The notes: generated by a model not told the origin, from the sequence alone. 64,000 nucleotides of DNA from Aquimarina rhabdastrellae (GCA_947387485.1 CANDNT010000004.1:186001-250000); one strand, 5' to 3'. Counted from the stretch's first letter, positions 36,498-46,422 are shown. A program made the numbers and translations.

Positions 36498-38567
36498 ATG
36501 AAACCACTATCATATCTTATATATATAACTCTCTTCATTTTTAGTAGTCACATCATGACTGGTCAAAAGAAAAGTAGAGCCGACCGTTATTTTGAAAAAG
36601 GAGATTATATAAATGCTGCAGCATTATATGAAGAAGAGTTAAATCAAGAAGGTTATGCTAAGCATATACTTCAAAATATAAGTATCTCTTATTACAACAG
36701 CTTTCAGTTTAAAAAGGCATATCGCTATTTAACTATGCTTGTTAAAGGTAAATTTTATAATAGTGATAAATCTTATGACAATAAATTTAATTTTATCATG
36801 CATCAACTATTGTCTACAACTGGTAATTATGACAAAGCAGTAGAATTTTTGGCTTTATATCATAAGAACAAAGAACTCACGTTTGACAAAATCGATGCTA
36901 TTGCTACTATCGAAGATTTTAAATTAAAGGAGAATGATTATACTATAAAACCTGTTTTATTCAATTCAGATGCTTCAGACTTTGCTGCCATAAAAAAGGA
37001 TAGCAGTGTTTATTTTGTATCTGATCGTACTCCTAATCGTTTTTTGAATAAAGATTATAAATGGACACACAGACCTTTTCTTGACATTTATCGTGTAACT
37101 GTAGATGATAAAAATGAATTTACTCAAGAACCTGCGGCTTTACCACGCCCCTTAAACTCTAAATTACATGAAGGGAATTTTTGTTTTTCTAAAGATGGAA
37201 ACACTATCTATTTTTCTAAAAGTAATACTGTAAAAGGGAAAAAGAAATTTGATAGCCTTAATAATAATGTTATTCATTTATATAAAGCTTCTTTAATTGA
37301 TGGCAAATGGAGTAAACCTGAAAAACTATCATTTAATCAATCTATGTATTCTATGGAACATCCTAATATAAATGCAGCAGAAAATCGCTTGTATTTTGCC
37401 TCTAATATTCCTGGAGGATATGGTGACTTTGATTTATATTATGTAGATATTTTATCTGATGGGTCTTTTGGTAATCCCATCAATTTAGGAGAAACAATCA
37501 ACACTGCTAATCGTGAGCAATTTCCTTTTATACATAATAACGGACATTTGTTCTTTTCTTCAAACGGACATTTAGGATTAGGAATGATGGATATCTTTGC
37601 AGCTGAGCAAACAACTACTGGAAATTTTAAAATCCCAGTGAACTTGGGTGCTCCTATCAACTCTACCTATGATGATTTCTCTATCAATTATACTAATAAT
37701 ACCGAAGGTTTCTTTGCTTCAAACCGTAAAAAATTTAATGATGATATTTATCAATTCACTCAAACTGGCGAAATCTTATTAAAAGAGTATACTGCTCGTA
37801 TCGAAATTAAAGATTATGCTTCAGAAGAACTTATTGCAGATGCAGATGTCTTAATTACATATAAATCAAAAGAAGTCTCAAAAAAACAACTAGGTACTCT
37901 TTCTCGTTTCCAAATAAAAACGATACCTGGTCAATACACCATTAATGCTAATGCTTTAGGATATCTTTCAAAAACAAAAACTATACGTATAAAGGAGCAA
38001 GATGAAGCAACTTATGTTATTTATCTTCAAAAAGCACCTACTTCTGTAGCTACAGTTGAAACACCTAAAGCTACGCCTAGCACTACTCTTAATATTCCTA
38101 CACAGAAAAGAAGGAATACAGCTATTAAATCACCTAACAGAAATGTTAATCTCAAGCAACAATTACTTACCGACAAAGTAGGTCCACCTGTTATTGAGCG
38201 CGACGGAAAATTGTTTTTTGACCTACCTCCTATTCAATTTGACTATGATAAATGGACCATACGTAAGGATTCTAAAAAAATATTAGATCAACTAGCACAA
38301 AAACTAGATAAATATCGTACTGTTTATATTAAAATTGGTTCTCATACCGATAGTAGAGGTACTGATACCTATAATCAAATGCTATCTGAAAAAAGAGCTG
38401 AAGCCACACGTAACTACCTTGCTTTAATAGGTTATGTAAATGCTCGACGTATGCAATTTAAAGGCTATGGAGAATCACAATTGCTTATTGATTGTCAAAC
38501 CAACAATTGTGGTGAAAAAGAACATCAGATCAACCGTAGAAGTGAATTTGAAATTTTAAAATACTAA
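36498..38567 (+). CDS. OmpA-family protein with PD40 repeats
   Basis: The 689-residue protein has a signal peptide (about residues 1-22), helical TPR-like repeats (about 30-130), PD40/WD40-like beta-propeller segments (about 150-420, S-D-R-x2-G/N-D-I/D-L-Y type motifs), a carboxypeptidase-regulatory-like domain (about 430-515) and an OmpA peptidoglycan-binding domain (about 575-689: F-D-Y-D-K-W-T-I, then S-H-T-D-S-R-G-T and N-Q-M-L-S-E-K-R-A). It anchors to the cell wall and is the usual third gene after a type B substrate and PorP/SprF. It starts 18 nt after the sprF-like stop; a terminator follows. Confidence 0.9.
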   Translation: MKPLSYLIYITLFIFSSHIMTGQKKSRADRYFEKGDYINAAALYEEELNQEGYAKHILQNISISYYNSFQFKKAYRYLTMLVKGKFYNSDKSYDNKFNFIMHQLLSTTGNYDKAVEFLALYHKNKELTFDKIDAIATIEDFKLKENDYTIKPVLFNSDASDFAAIKKDSSVYFVSDRTPNRFLNKDYKWTHRPFLDIYRVTVDDKNEFTQEPAALPRPLNSKLHEGNFCFSKDGNTIYFSKSNTVKGKKKFDSLNNNVIHLYKASLIDGKWSKPEKLSFNQSMYSMEHPNINAAENRLYFASNIPGGYGDFDLYYVDILSDGSFGNPINLGETINTANREQFPFIHNNGHLFFSSNGHLGLGMMDIFAAEQTTTGNFKIPVNLGAPINSTYDDFSINYTNNTEGFFASNRKKFNDDIYQFTQTGEILLKEYTARIEIKDYASEELIADADVLITYKSKEVSKKQLGTLSRFQIKTIPGQYTINANALGYLSKTKTIRIKEQDEATYVIYLQKAPTSVATVETPKATPSTTLNIPTQKRRNTAIKSPNRNVNLKQQLLTDKVGPPVIERDGKLFFDLPPIQFDYDKWTIRKDSKKILDQLAQKLDKYRTVYIKIGSHTDSRGTDTYNQMLSEKRAEATRNYLALIGYVNARRMQFKGYGESQLLIDCQTNNCGEKEHQINRRSEFEILKY

Positions 38568-38582
38568 TCCGTTTTTATCATA

Positions 38583-38627
38583 AAAAAAGTGCCTTTGAAT
38601 CTATTTTTCAAAGGCACTTTTTTTTAG
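38583..38627 (+). terminator. Strong rho-independent terminator
   Basis: AAAGTGCCTTTGAA and TTCAAAGGCACTTT pair perfectly around a 7-base loop and are followed by a run of T. It ends the adhesin/SprF/OmpA operon. Confidence 0.92.
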
Positions 38628-39205
38628 TTCAAATATGACTTATTTCAGCTTCATTTTATTAATACGCCAAAACAGTAGCAGTTTAATGCCAAAAAAGTAA
38701 CAGTTCTTATTGTTTTTTGAAAAATATTTTACTTTTTAACAGTAGTTATAATTTTTTTTAATAAATTGAGTTTACATGTATAGTTACACACAAAACATTT
38801 TAATTTTTATGAACGGTTACCAAGTTAAAGGCATAGAAGCTTTTGAGAAGTTTTCTATAGCCAAAAGTGTCGGCTTATTTCGGAAAAAATACCGACTAGA
38901 ATTCTTTTTTATTGCATTATATAGTTTTATCTCGTATTGTTTTTACACTATTTTTCTGTAATCTATCCCAGTTTATTTTTCTTACCCCCTATTATAAATT
39001 GATTACATTTAACGATTAAACACGGTCTAGAATCCTACTACTTGCCCTTAGATTCTATTTTTAATCACAAAACTATTTTATTTTATCTTTAGATTTTAAG
39101 ATTCTATCTTTTATCTGAATAGTTTGATGTATTATCATCAATACCATAAAATATCATATAAAGCATATTTTCTAACTATTAATTTTTAGCATTTACCTAA
39201 AAAAG
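38628..39205. other. Intergenic region without a supported gene
   Basis: About 580 bp of A/T-rich sequence between two terminators. The only open frame of note (38776-38961, 61 residues, Phe/Tyr-rich) has no clear ribosome site and no recognisable features, so I do not call it. No RNA gene or repeat was seen. Confidence 0.5.
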
Positions 39206-39242
39206 AAAAACCTGTGCATTTATATAATACACAGGTTTTTTT
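39206..39242 (-). terminator. Terminator of the maltose operon (minus strand)
   Basis: AAAAACCTGTG and CACAGGTTTTT pair around an A/T loop with T/A tracts on both sides. It lies about 20 nt after the GH13 stop. Confidence 0.8.
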
Positions 39243-39260
39243 ATAAGCTTATTCAGCTTT

Positions 39261-40649
39261 CTATTTTTTAATCAAAATATAGTATTGCCATGGTGCTAAC
39301 TTTAAAGTTTCCTCTTCTTTAAGTTCCATAGCTTCTCCATTCATATACGATGTAAAAGTACCCGTAGTTTTTACCTTAACTTCTACTTCATCTTTACTCA
39401 TGTTACCTACAAATACTACTTTATTACCATGTTTCTCTCTTGAAAAAGCAAGTACTTTATCGTCTTGAGAAGTAACTAAACGTGTATATGATGCCGCTTC
39501 TTTTCCTCCATGTAGTGCATGGTTTTCATTTTTAAGCTTTCCTAACTTCTTATATAATGGGAAAAATTTTCCTTGCTTCTTGATAATAGTATCTTTTTCA
39601 AAAAACAATAATCTCTTATCCATATCATATTCCTGTCCAGAATAAATTAAAGGCATACCAGGCATCACATAAGATACAGCTGCAAATAATTCTGCTGCAT
39701 CTCCCATACGCTCTTTTACTGTACCATTCCAGGAGTTTTCATCATGGTTAGATGTAAAATTCATTAAAATATCATCTGCACCATATAAAGTATCGATTTG
39801 CTTCATACGTGCATCCCAATCTTTTACTGTCTTTTTACCTTGAGCAATATCATTCATCACATGATGCGTATCCCAAGCATAACCCATATCAAAAGATTGC
39901 TTCATTAATTCAGGCTCCCAAGCTTCTGCTAGCATAAATACAGGCTTTTCTTTACGAAGCTCTGCTGTAGCTGTATCCCAAAAATCAACAGGAACCATAC
40001 CTGCAACATCACAACGGAATCCATCTACACCTTCTTCTTTTACCCAGTACATCAAATCTGCAATCATTTGCTTACGCATTTCTTGATTGTCATAATTAAG
40101 ATCTGCTACATCATACCAATCTGTATCAACAGTATGTATAATTTCTCCTTTATCATTCTTAGTATAATATTCTGGGTGCTCTTTTAACCATTTATGATCC
40201 CATCCTGTATGATTAGCAACCCAGTCTAAGATCACATAAATGTCATTATCATGAGCCGTTTTTACTAAGTCTCTAAAATCTTCTAGTGTACCAAACTCTG
40301 GATTTACTTTTGTATAATCTGATACTGCATAATAACTTCCTAATGATCCTTTACTCTTTGTAGTAGAAATAGGATATATAGGCATTAACCATAGCACTTT
40401 AACTCCTAATTCTTTTAATTTAGGGATATCCTTGGTAAATTCTTTAAAAGATCCTTCTTCAGAATATTGACGAATATTAGCTTCATAAATCACTGCATTT
40501 TCCATCATTTGTGGAGTCACTTCTAGTGATTTTTTTATTTCCTTAGCTACTTCTTCTTTTATCACTTCTTTCTCGGCTTCATTCTTTTTGGCTTGACCAC
40601 AAGAAATAAGAAGTGCTGCAGTTAAAGCAGTTACGATAATCTTCTTCAT
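39261..40649 (-). CDS. GH13 alpha-amylase family lipoprotein
   Basis: The 462-residue protein starts with a lipoprotein signal (L-L-I-S-C-G, Cys17) and has the four GH13 regions in order: D-W-V-A-N-H (about 141), G-F-R-C-D-V-A (about 213, nucleophile Asp), L-A-E-A-W-E (about 241, acid/base Glu) and T-S-N-H-D-E-N (about 300). The catalytic residues are all present. It is likely periplasmic and breaks maltodextrins down further. The short length means no accessory carbohydrate-binding domain. It is the last gene of the minus-strand operon, separated from GH65 by a hairpin. Confidence 0.9.
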   Translation of the reverse strand: MKKIIVTALTAALLISCGQAKKNEAEKEVIKEEVAKEIKKSLEVTPQMMENAVIYEANIRQYSEEGSFKEFTKDIPKLKELGVKVLWLMPIYPISTTKSKGSLGSYYAVSDYTKVNPEFGTLEDFRDLVKTAHDNDIYVILDWVANHTGWDHKWLKEHPEYYTKNDKGEIIHTVDTDWYDVADLNYDNQEMRKQMIADLMYWVKEEGVDGFRCDVAGMVPVDFWDTATAELRKEKPVFMLAEAWEPELMKQSFDMGYAWDTHHVMNDIAQGKKTVKDWDARMKQIDTLYGADDILMNFTSNHDENSWNGTVKERMGDAAELFAAVSYVMPGMPLIYSGQEYDMDKRLLFFEKDTIIKKQGKFFPLYKKLGKLKNENHALHGGKEAASYTRLVTSQDDKVLAFSREKHGNKVVFVGNMSKDEVEVKVKTTGTFTSYMNGEAMELKEEETLKLAPWQYYILIKK

Positions 40650-40693
40650 AATAGTGTTTATTGTAATGTTTTAGTTGTTAATCTCAAAGATTG

Positions 40694-40719
40694 AAAAGAC
40701 CCCAGTAAAGGGGTCTTTT
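40694..40719. terminator. GC-rich hairpin between GH65 and GH13 genes
   Basis: AAAAGACCCC, loop of six, GGGGTCTTTT: a perfect 10-bp stem in the 95-bp gap. It may end or attenuate the GH65 transcript or stabilise an mRNA end, so the GH13 gene could have separate control. Confidence 0.7.
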
Positions 40720-40744
40720 GGGGTATTGGGGAAAATGATATGAT

Positions 40745-43051
40745 TTATACGGTCACCATATGATCTGGTGTAATAGTTACTTCTTGACCGTTTACATAAA
40801 TCATCAATTCTTTGTCTCCTTCTAGGTTGAAAGATGTTGTTTCTTGTGAAACATTTACTTTCAATATGCTATTTCTAAAGTTTACTTTAAATGAATATCC
40901 ATTCCATTCTTTAGGAATTCGTGGTTCAAATGACAAGGTATCATTTTTCACTCTCATTCCTCCAAATCCTTCTACAATACTCATCCATGTTCCAGCCATA
41001 CTCGTAATATGACATCCTTCTTCTACTTCTTTATTATAATCATCTAGATCTAATCTTGAAGTACGCAAATAGAATGTATATGCTTGCTCCATTCTGTCTA
41101 ATACTGCAGCTTGAATACTGTGTACACATGGAGAAAGTGAAGATTCATGTACCGTAAATGGTTCATAAAAATCAAAGTGACGTTCTAACTCATCTTTTGA
41201 GAAATGATCTTCAAACAAATAGAATCCTTGTAGCGTATCTGCTTGTTTAATATAAGGAGATCTTAAAATTCTATCCCAACTCCACTTTTGATTAATTGGT
41301 CTTTGAGATTTATCTAGGTTTGCTACAGTTATTAATTCTTTATCTAAGAATCCGTCTTGCTGTAAGTATACTTTTAACTCTTCAGAATATGGGAAGTACA
41401 TGTTCTCTGCTACCTCTAGCATAGCTTTTACTTCTTCTGCAGTTAACTTAGTTTTTTCGATAATTCTACTATAATCTGCAGCGTATTCTGATTTTACTTT
41501 TTCTAAATTCTCTACACAATACTCAATACACCATTTTGCTAAGTAATTAGTATACCAGTTATTGTTGATGTTATTTTCATACTCATTAGGACCAGTAACT
41601 CCTAAAATCACATATTTATTTCTATGTGTTGAGAATGTTGCACGTTGTTGCCAGAATCTAGCTATAGCGATCATTACTTCTAATCCTTTTTCTGGAACAT
41701 AGCTATAATCACCTGTAAATCGCACATAATTAAAAATGGCAAATGTCATGGCTCCATTACGGTGAATTTCTTCAAAAGTAATTTCCCATTCATTATGACA
41801 TTCTTCTCCATTCATAGTCACCATTGGATATAATGCTGCACCATTAGTAAATCCTAATTTCTCTGCATTTTCTATGGCTTTGTCTAAATGTTGGTATCTA
41901 TAAGTTAATAGATTACGAGCTACTTCTTGATCTTTTGTAGCCATATAGAACGGTAAGCAATATGCCTCTGTATCCCAATATGTACTACCACCATATTTCT
42001 CTCCTGTAAATCCTTTAGGTCCAATATTCAACCTTGCATCTTTACCTAAATAAGTTTGGTTTAACTGGAATATATTAAAACGAATTCCTTGCTGTGCTTT
42101 AGTATCACCTTCTATAGTGATATCTGCCATTTCCCAAATTTTTGCCCAAGCTTGCTTTTGCAAATCTAGTAAAGCATCAAATCCAGAAGTAGCAGCTTCA
42201 TTAAGTACCAACTGACTAGCTTTTGCTACAGCATCATTTTCGTGATTTAAAGAAACTGTATATCCACCAAACTTATGTAATGCTGCTGTAGTATTTACAG
42301 CTACAGTAGCTTTGTATGTTAATCCTACATACATTTCTTTTGCTTCAGCAATTGGAGTTTGAGTTACTTTCTCTCCATTTAAAAACAGTTCATTCTTCAT
42401 TCCAGTACATACATGGAAATCAGTTTTCATGGTCTTAGTTGTGATAAAAGCCTCATTTCCTTCATGAGAAACTGCTAAAGTATCCCAGAATTTATCATCC
42501 CAGTTTGAATCTTCATTAGTAATTCCTGAATCAACAAAAGGTGTAAATGTTATTTCAACTTCTTTATTAAGTGGCGTTACCTCGTATTTAATAGCACCGA
42601 TTTCGTCTAAGTCTAAGCTTAAAAAACGAGTAGCATTAACACTAACTTCAATATCATTAGGTAGCACTGCTTTAAAAGAACGTTGGTACCATCCTTCTTT
42701 CATGTTAAGTTCTCTACGGAAATCTGTAACAGATTTACACGTGTTCAAATCTAAAACAATACCATCAACAGTTACTTTAATTCCTATCCAACTTGGGGCA
42801 TTTAATACCTTAGCAAAATATTCTGGGTAACCATTTTTCCACCATCCAACTTTAGTTTTATCAGGATAGTAAACTCCCGCTATATAACTCCCTTGGAAAG
42901 TTGCTCCTGTATAAGTTTCTTCAAAATTAGCACGTTGCCCCATAGCTCCGTTACCAATACTAAATAAACTTTCTGAAGATTTAACTCTCTCAACATCAAA
43001 TCCTTCTTCTATAATAGACCAGTTATCTGGCTTAATATAATCTTGGTTCAT
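40745..43051 (-). CDS. Glycoside hydrolase family 65 phosphorylase (maltose phosphorylase-like)
   Basis: The 768-residue enzyme has the GH65 N-terminal beta domain (S-L-F-S-I-G-N-G-A-M-G-Q-R-A-N-F near residue 30) and catalytic barrel with W-D-T-E-A-Y-C-L-P-F (about 360) and the E-C-H-N-E-W-E-I-T-F-E-E-I-H-R-N-G segment (about 415), which holds the predicted general acid. The C-terminal beta domain has H-I-T-S-M-A-G-T-W. Family members split maltose with phosphate into glucose and beta-glucose-1-phosphate. The beta-phosphoglucomutase gene directly upstream supports maltose phosphorylase over kojibiose or trehalose phosphorylase, but those cannot be excluded. Cytoplasmic. Confidence 0.88.
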   Translation of the reverse strand: MNQDYIKPDNWSIIEEGFDVERVKSSESLFSIGNGAMGQRANFEETYTGATFQGSYIAGVYYPDKTKVGWWKNGYPEYFAKVLNAPSWIGIKVTVDGIVLDLNTCKSVTDFRRELNMKEGWYQRSFKAVLPNDIEVSVNATRFLSLDLDEIGAIKYEVTPLNKEVEITFTPFVDSGITNEDSNWDDKFWDTLAVSHEGNEAFITTKTMKTDFHVCTGMKNELFLNGEKVTQTPIAEAKEMYVGLTYKATVAVNTTAALHKFGGYTVSLNHENDAVAKASQLVLNEAATSGFDALLDLQKQAWAKIWEMADITIEGDTKAQQGIRFNIFQLNQTYLGKDARLNIGPKGFTGEKYGGSTYWDTEAYCLPFYMATKDQEVARNLLTYRYQHLDKAIENAEKLGFTNGAALYPMVTMNGEECHNEWEITFEEIHRNGAMTFAIFNYVRFTGDYSYVPEKGLEVMIAIARFWQQRATFSTHRNKYVILGVTGPNEYENNINNNWYTNYLAKWCIEYCVENLEKVKSEYAADYSRIIEKTKLTAEEVKAMLEVAENMYFPYSEELKVYLQQDGFLDKELITVANLDKSQRPINQKWSWDRILRSPYIKQADTLQGFYLFEDHFSKDELERHFDFYEPFTVHESSLSPCVHSIQAAVLDRMEQAYTFYLRTSRLDLDDYNKEVEEGCHITSMAGTWMSIVEGFGGMRVKNDTLSFEPRIPKEWNGYSFKVNFRNSILKVNVSQETTSFNLEGDKELMIYVNGQEVTITPDHMVTV

Positions 43052-43070
43052 TATTCTCTCTTTAAGCGTT

Positions 43071-43730
43071 TTAGTTTGTCAATAAATTATTAATGAATTC
43101 TTCAGTTATTTCTGTGAAATCATTGAAAATATGATCTGCTTCATGCAATACTTTTGCATCTCCTATACCAATACTTATCATATTGGCAGCATTGGCTGCT
43201 TGTATTCCTGCCACAGAATCTTCAAAAACTACACATTGATTTGGTTCTATATTTAATTCTTTTGCTCCTATTAAAAATACTTCAGGATCTGGTTTGGCTT
43301 TAGTAACATTTGTACCATCCACAATAGCTTGAAATTTATCTATAAGATTAACTTTTTCAAGAATGATTCTAGCATTTTTACTTGCCGATCCCAAAGCTAT
43401 AGCTTGGTTTTTAACTATAAGTGTTTCAAGAATTCTCACTACATCTGGTAAAATTTCATTTGTAGTCATTTTTGAGATATATTCTAAATACTCTTCGTTT
43501 TTTTGAGTCATTAATTGATTAAACTGTTCTTCTGGTACAGTTACATTTCCCCATTCTAATATTTTTTCAAGTGATCGCACACGACTCACTCCTTTTAATT
43601 GTTCGTTTTGTTCTTCTGTAAAAGAAATACTCAACGAATTGGCTAAGTTTTGCCAAGCTAAAAAGTGATATTTAGCTGTATCTACTATAACTCCATCTAA
43701 ATCAAAGATGAATCCTTTCTTTTGTTCCAT
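43071..43730 (-). CDS. pgmB: Beta-phosphoglucomutase
   Basis: The 219-residue HAD enzyme has F-D-L-D-G-V-I-V-D-T at residues 9-18 (nucleophile D10 and acid/base D12), G-S-A-S-K-N near 115, K-A-K-P-D-P-E-V near 146 and F-E-D-S-V-A-G-I near 170. It converts beta-glucose-1-phosphate to glucose-6-phosphate, which is the natural follow-on to the GH65 reaction. It lies 2 nt after the permease and 19 nt before the GH65 gene on the same strand. Confidence 0.92.
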   Translation of the reverse strand: MEQKKGFIFDLDGVIVDTAKYHFLAWQNLANSLSISFTEEQNEQLKGVSRVRSLEKILEWGNVTVPEEQFNQLMTQKNEEYLEYISKMTTNEILPDVVRILETLIVKNQAIALGSASKNARIILEKVNLIDKFQAIVDGTNVTKAKPDPEVFLIGAKELNIEPNQCVVFEDSVAGIQAANAANMISIGIGDAKVLHEADHIFNDFTEITEEFINNLLTN

Positions 43731-43732
43731 TA

Positions 43733-45076
43733 TTATTCTTCTACGATTACGTTATCGTCTACATCATTTACTCTCATGGCAAGAACTGCCGCTATTAAAA
43801 AAGAAATACCACTTATAATTAATGCATAAATAGGGTTACCTCCATATATATATTTAACTATAGGTCCTCCTATTACCGCATTTATGATTTGAGGTAATAC
43901 AATAAAGAAGTTAAAAATTCCCATATAAACTCCCATCTTCTTAGCTGGAATTGATCCTGCCAAAATAGCATAAGGCATTGCCAATATACTAGCCCAAGCG
44001 ATCCCAATACCAATCATAGGGAGAATTAACCAATTTTCATCTGGCATAAAATAAATGCCTATTAAAGCTATACCACCCAAAATTAATGATATAGCATGTG
44101 TTTTTTTACGTCCTACTTTCTTTGCTATTGCTGGTAGGAAAAATGCATATACAGCAGATACTGCGTTATATACACCAAATAATACTCCTACCCAGTCTCC
44201 TGCATTTTGATATGTAGTACTATGTGTGTCTTCTAGTGATAATCCGTAAATATGATGTGCTATAGCTGGGGTTGTAAATACCCACATCCCAAAAAGTCCA
44301 AACCAGGAAAAGAATTGTACCCAACTTAATTGACGCATTGTATGCGGCATTTTCACAAAATCTGTAAAGATATTTGCTAAGCTAGATTCTTCTTCTGCCT
44401 CTGGCTCATTGGCATTTATTAATGCCATTTCTTCTGGAGAGTATTCTTTGGTAGTAAATACAGTAATAAGTATACTCACCATTAATATAGCAGCACCTAT
44501 TATAAATGATAATAGTAAATTAAGTGGTACTTCTCCTACAGCTGCTTCATTTAACACACCAAACCAATTTGTTAATACGTATGGTAGCCATGATCCAATT
44601 ACTGCTCCTATACCAATTAACACAGTTTGTATACTAAACCCTAGAGTACGTTGATCAGACGGTAATAAATCTGCAACTAATGCTCTAAAAGGTTCCATCG
44701 CTATATTAAACGAAGCATCCATAATCATCAACATTCCAGCTCCTACCCACAATGCAGGCATAAAAGCTGTAAACATATCAGCATTAGGCATTAAAATTAA
44801 TCCTAATGAAGCTAATATGGCTCCTGTTAAAAAATATGGACGACGGCGTCCTAGGCGAGTCCAGGTTTTATCACTATAATATCCAATGATAGGTTGAACA
44901 ATCAAACCAGTTAAAGGTGCTACAATCCAAAACCATGAAAGTTCGTGGACATCTGCTCCAAAGATTTGTAAAATTCTACTAGCATTGGCATTTTGTAATG
45001 CAAAACCGAATTGAATTCCTAGAAAACCGAAACTCATGTTCCAGATTTCTAAGAAACTTAATTTACGCTTGTTCAT
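43733..45076 (-). CDS. MFS sugar permease of the SLC45/maltose-sucrose type
   Basis: The 447-residue permease has twelve membrane segments. Its N-terminus (F-L-E-I-W-N-M-S-F-G-F-L-G-I-Q-F-G-F-A-L-Q-N) and Y-Y-S-D-K-T-W-T-R-L-G-R-R-R-P-Y motif near 75-90 match SLC45-like maltose/sucrose symporters. It would import maltose across the inner membrane. I use the ATG at 45076; a TTG codon directly upstream is in frame. It is the first gene of the minus-strand maltose operon, with a palindrome 25-45 nt upstream. Confidence 0.88.
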   Translation of the reverse strand: MNKRKLSFLEIWNMSFGFLGIQFGFALQNANASRILQIFGADVHELSWFWIVAPLTGLIVQPIIGYYSDKTWTRLGRRRPYFLTGAILASLGLILMPNADMFTAFMPALWVGAGMLMIMDASFNIAMEPFRALVADLLPSDQRTLGFSIQTVLIGIGAVIGSWLPYVLTNWFGVLNEAAVGEVPLNLLLSFIIGAAILMVSILITVFTTKEYSPEEMALINANEPEAEEESSLANIFTDFVKMPHTMRQLSWVQFFSWFGLFGMWVFTTPAIAHHIYGLSLEDTHSTTYQNAGDWVGVLFGVYNAVSAVYAFFLPAIAKKVGRKKTHAISLILGGIALIGIYFMPDENWLILPMIGIGIAWASILAMPYAILAGSIPAKKMGVYMGIFNFFIVLPQIINAVIGGPIVKYIYGGNPIYALIISGISFLIAAVLAMRVNDVDDNVIVEE

Positions 45077-45101
45077 CAAGTAAACTTTTGATTATTACTA
45101 T

Positions 45102-45119
45102 GATAAGCGTTAACTTATC
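45102..45119. promoter_or_regulatory. Palindrome upstream of the permease, possible operator
   Basis: GATAAG, six bases, CTTATC: perfect 6-bp arms 26 nt before the permease ATG. The position suits a repressor site, but the sequence differs from the CG-centred palindrome at 46332, so a link to the LacI regulator is unsure. Confidence 0.45.
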
Positions 45120-45138
45120 AAAACTTATTTTTTAGGTA

Positions 45139-45155
45139 GAAAGTGAAAATATAAG
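45139..45155. repeat. 17-bp direct repeat, permease side copy
   Basis: AGAAAGTGAAAATATAA occurs here and again, same strand, at 46406-46422 before susC. The two copies flank the lacI-type gene and lie upstream of the two operons, so a shared binding site is possible. Confidence 0.65.
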
Positions 45156-45200
45156 TTCTGAATAAGGTCAAATATAGGTAGTTCTTTTTACATTTCAGTG

Positions 45201-46232
45201 TTAATTCTTTATTTTTTTAGTTGAAGCCCTCTCTATTAGGCTAGTATCAATGATTACTGTACGGTATTCTTCTGTTGCTTCTTCTTCGCTTTCTAATTTT
45301 TCTATTAACAATCGTGCAGCTCGCTCCCCCATCTCTTCACCATGTTGACTAATAGTTGTTAAGCTAGGTATGAAATGTTTTGATAATATTCCATCTGTAA
45401 AACCTACAACAGAGACATCTTTAGGCACATTTTTACCTATTTTTTTCAACACTTTTACTGCAGTCACTGCAAATAATTCATTAACCGCAAATACGCCATC
45501 AATATCTTTATTCTTTAAAAATTCAGCTATTACGTTTTCGCAATTATCAACATCTTCAATTTTCAATATATAGTCTTGATTTTCTGGGATATCATATGCC
45601 ATTAAAGCTCTTAAATAGCCACTTGTTCTCAGTTTTCCTACACTAATGTAATCTACTGTGGTTATAATCGCTATCTTTTTACACCCTATAGACAGTAAAT
45701 GATTTGTCCCCATTTGAGCACCTTTTGCATCATCTATAATAACTTTGTCGCAAACCAATTCATCTATAATTCTATCAAACATCACTACTGGCATACCTTG
45801 ACTCATAGTCTCTTGTATGTGATGATAATCCTTCTTTAATTGTGTCTCTTTGGCTACAGACATGATAAATCCATCTGCACTACCACTAGCAAGCATTTCC
45901 ATATTAATAACCTCCTTATCAAAAGAGTTATTTGATGAGCAAATAATAACGTTATAACCTTTTTCGTTAGCCACTTTTTCTACACCTCCAATAACTGTAG
46001 TAAAGAAATGATGTACGATTTCAGGAATAATAATTCCTAAAGTTTTGGTCTTTCTATTCTTTAAACTTAATGCTATATTATTAGGTTTATAATTGTATAA
46101 TTTAGCAAATGCCTTAACCTTTTGACGTGTATCCAGGCTAATTTCAACACTGTCTTTCAATGCTTTAGAAACTGTTGACACCGAAACGTCTAATTCTTTG
46201 GCGATATGCTTTAACGTTATTTTTTGTTTCAT
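45201..46232 (-). CDS. LacI-family transcriptional regulator of the maltose/starch locus
   Basis: The 343-residue protein has the LacI helix-turn-helix at the N-terminus (I-T-L-K-H-I-A-K-E-L-D-V-S-V-S-T-V-S-K-A-L, residues 5-25), then the hinge and a periplasmic-binding-type ligand domain (V-V-M-F-D-R near 160, V-S-V-V-G-F-T-D near 280). The open frame extends to 46313, but the ATG at 46232 with a good upstream AAGGAAAG site is the normal LacI start. It lies between the divergent permease and susC operons and probably controls both in response to maltose or an oligosaccharide. Confidence 0.9.
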   Translation of the reverse strand: MKQKITLKHIAKELDVSVSTVSKALKDSVEISLDTRQKVKAFAKLYNYKPNNIALSLKNRKTKTLGIIIPEIVHHFFTTVIGGVEKVANEKGYNVIICSSNNSFDKEVINMEMLASGSADGFIMSVAKETQLKKDYHHIQETMSQGMPVVMFDRIIDELVCDKVIIDDAKGAQMGTNHLLSIGCKKIAIITTVDYISVGKLRTSGYLRALMAYDIPENQDYILKIEDVDNCENVIAEFLKNKDIDGVFAVNELFAVTAVKVLKKIGKNVPKDVSVVGFTDGILSKHFIPSLTTISQHGEEMGERAARLLIEKLESEEEATEEYRTVIIDTSLIERASTKKIKN

Positions 46233-46331
46233 CTTACTTTCCTTCTTTTTGATCCAATTGTTTTTACTAAAATACTGCTTCCTCTCTATAATTTTAACAA
46301 TTCTTACACACAAATCTCAAAAGTTTTTAAC

Positions 46332-46347
46332 ACGCAAACGTTTTCGT
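46332..46347. promoter_or_regulatory. LacI-type operator upstream of lacI and susC
   Basis: ACGCAAACGTTTTCGT is a CG-centred palindrome with six of seven half-site pairs matched, as expected for LacI-family operators. It is 110 nt before the susC ATG and 100 nt before the divergent regulator ATG. A related sequence is at 57924-57948. Confidence 0.65.
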
Positions 46348-46405
46348 AAGTTAAGTAGTAGTTTTGTCATAAAAATTAACATTCATTTTACATACATTTA
46401 GTGTC

Positions 46406-46422
46406 AGAAAGTGAAAATATAA
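46406..46422. repeat. 17-bp direct repeat, susC side copy
   Basis: Second copy of AGAAAGTGAAAATATAA, identical to 45139-45155. It ends 34 nt before the susC ATG, a place suited to a promoter or regulator site. Confidence 0.65.

Noticed and set aside
38776..38961. 61-residue Phe/Tyr-rich open frame in an intergenic gap
   Set aside because: It has no clear ribosome site, promoter or family features, and A/T-rich DNA gives such frames by chance. It might be a tiny membrane protein, but I cannot support it.
46233..46313. Longer start for the LacI regulator
   Set aside because: LacI-type helix-turn-helix domains begin within a few residues of the start, and the ATG at 46232 has a good ribosome site.
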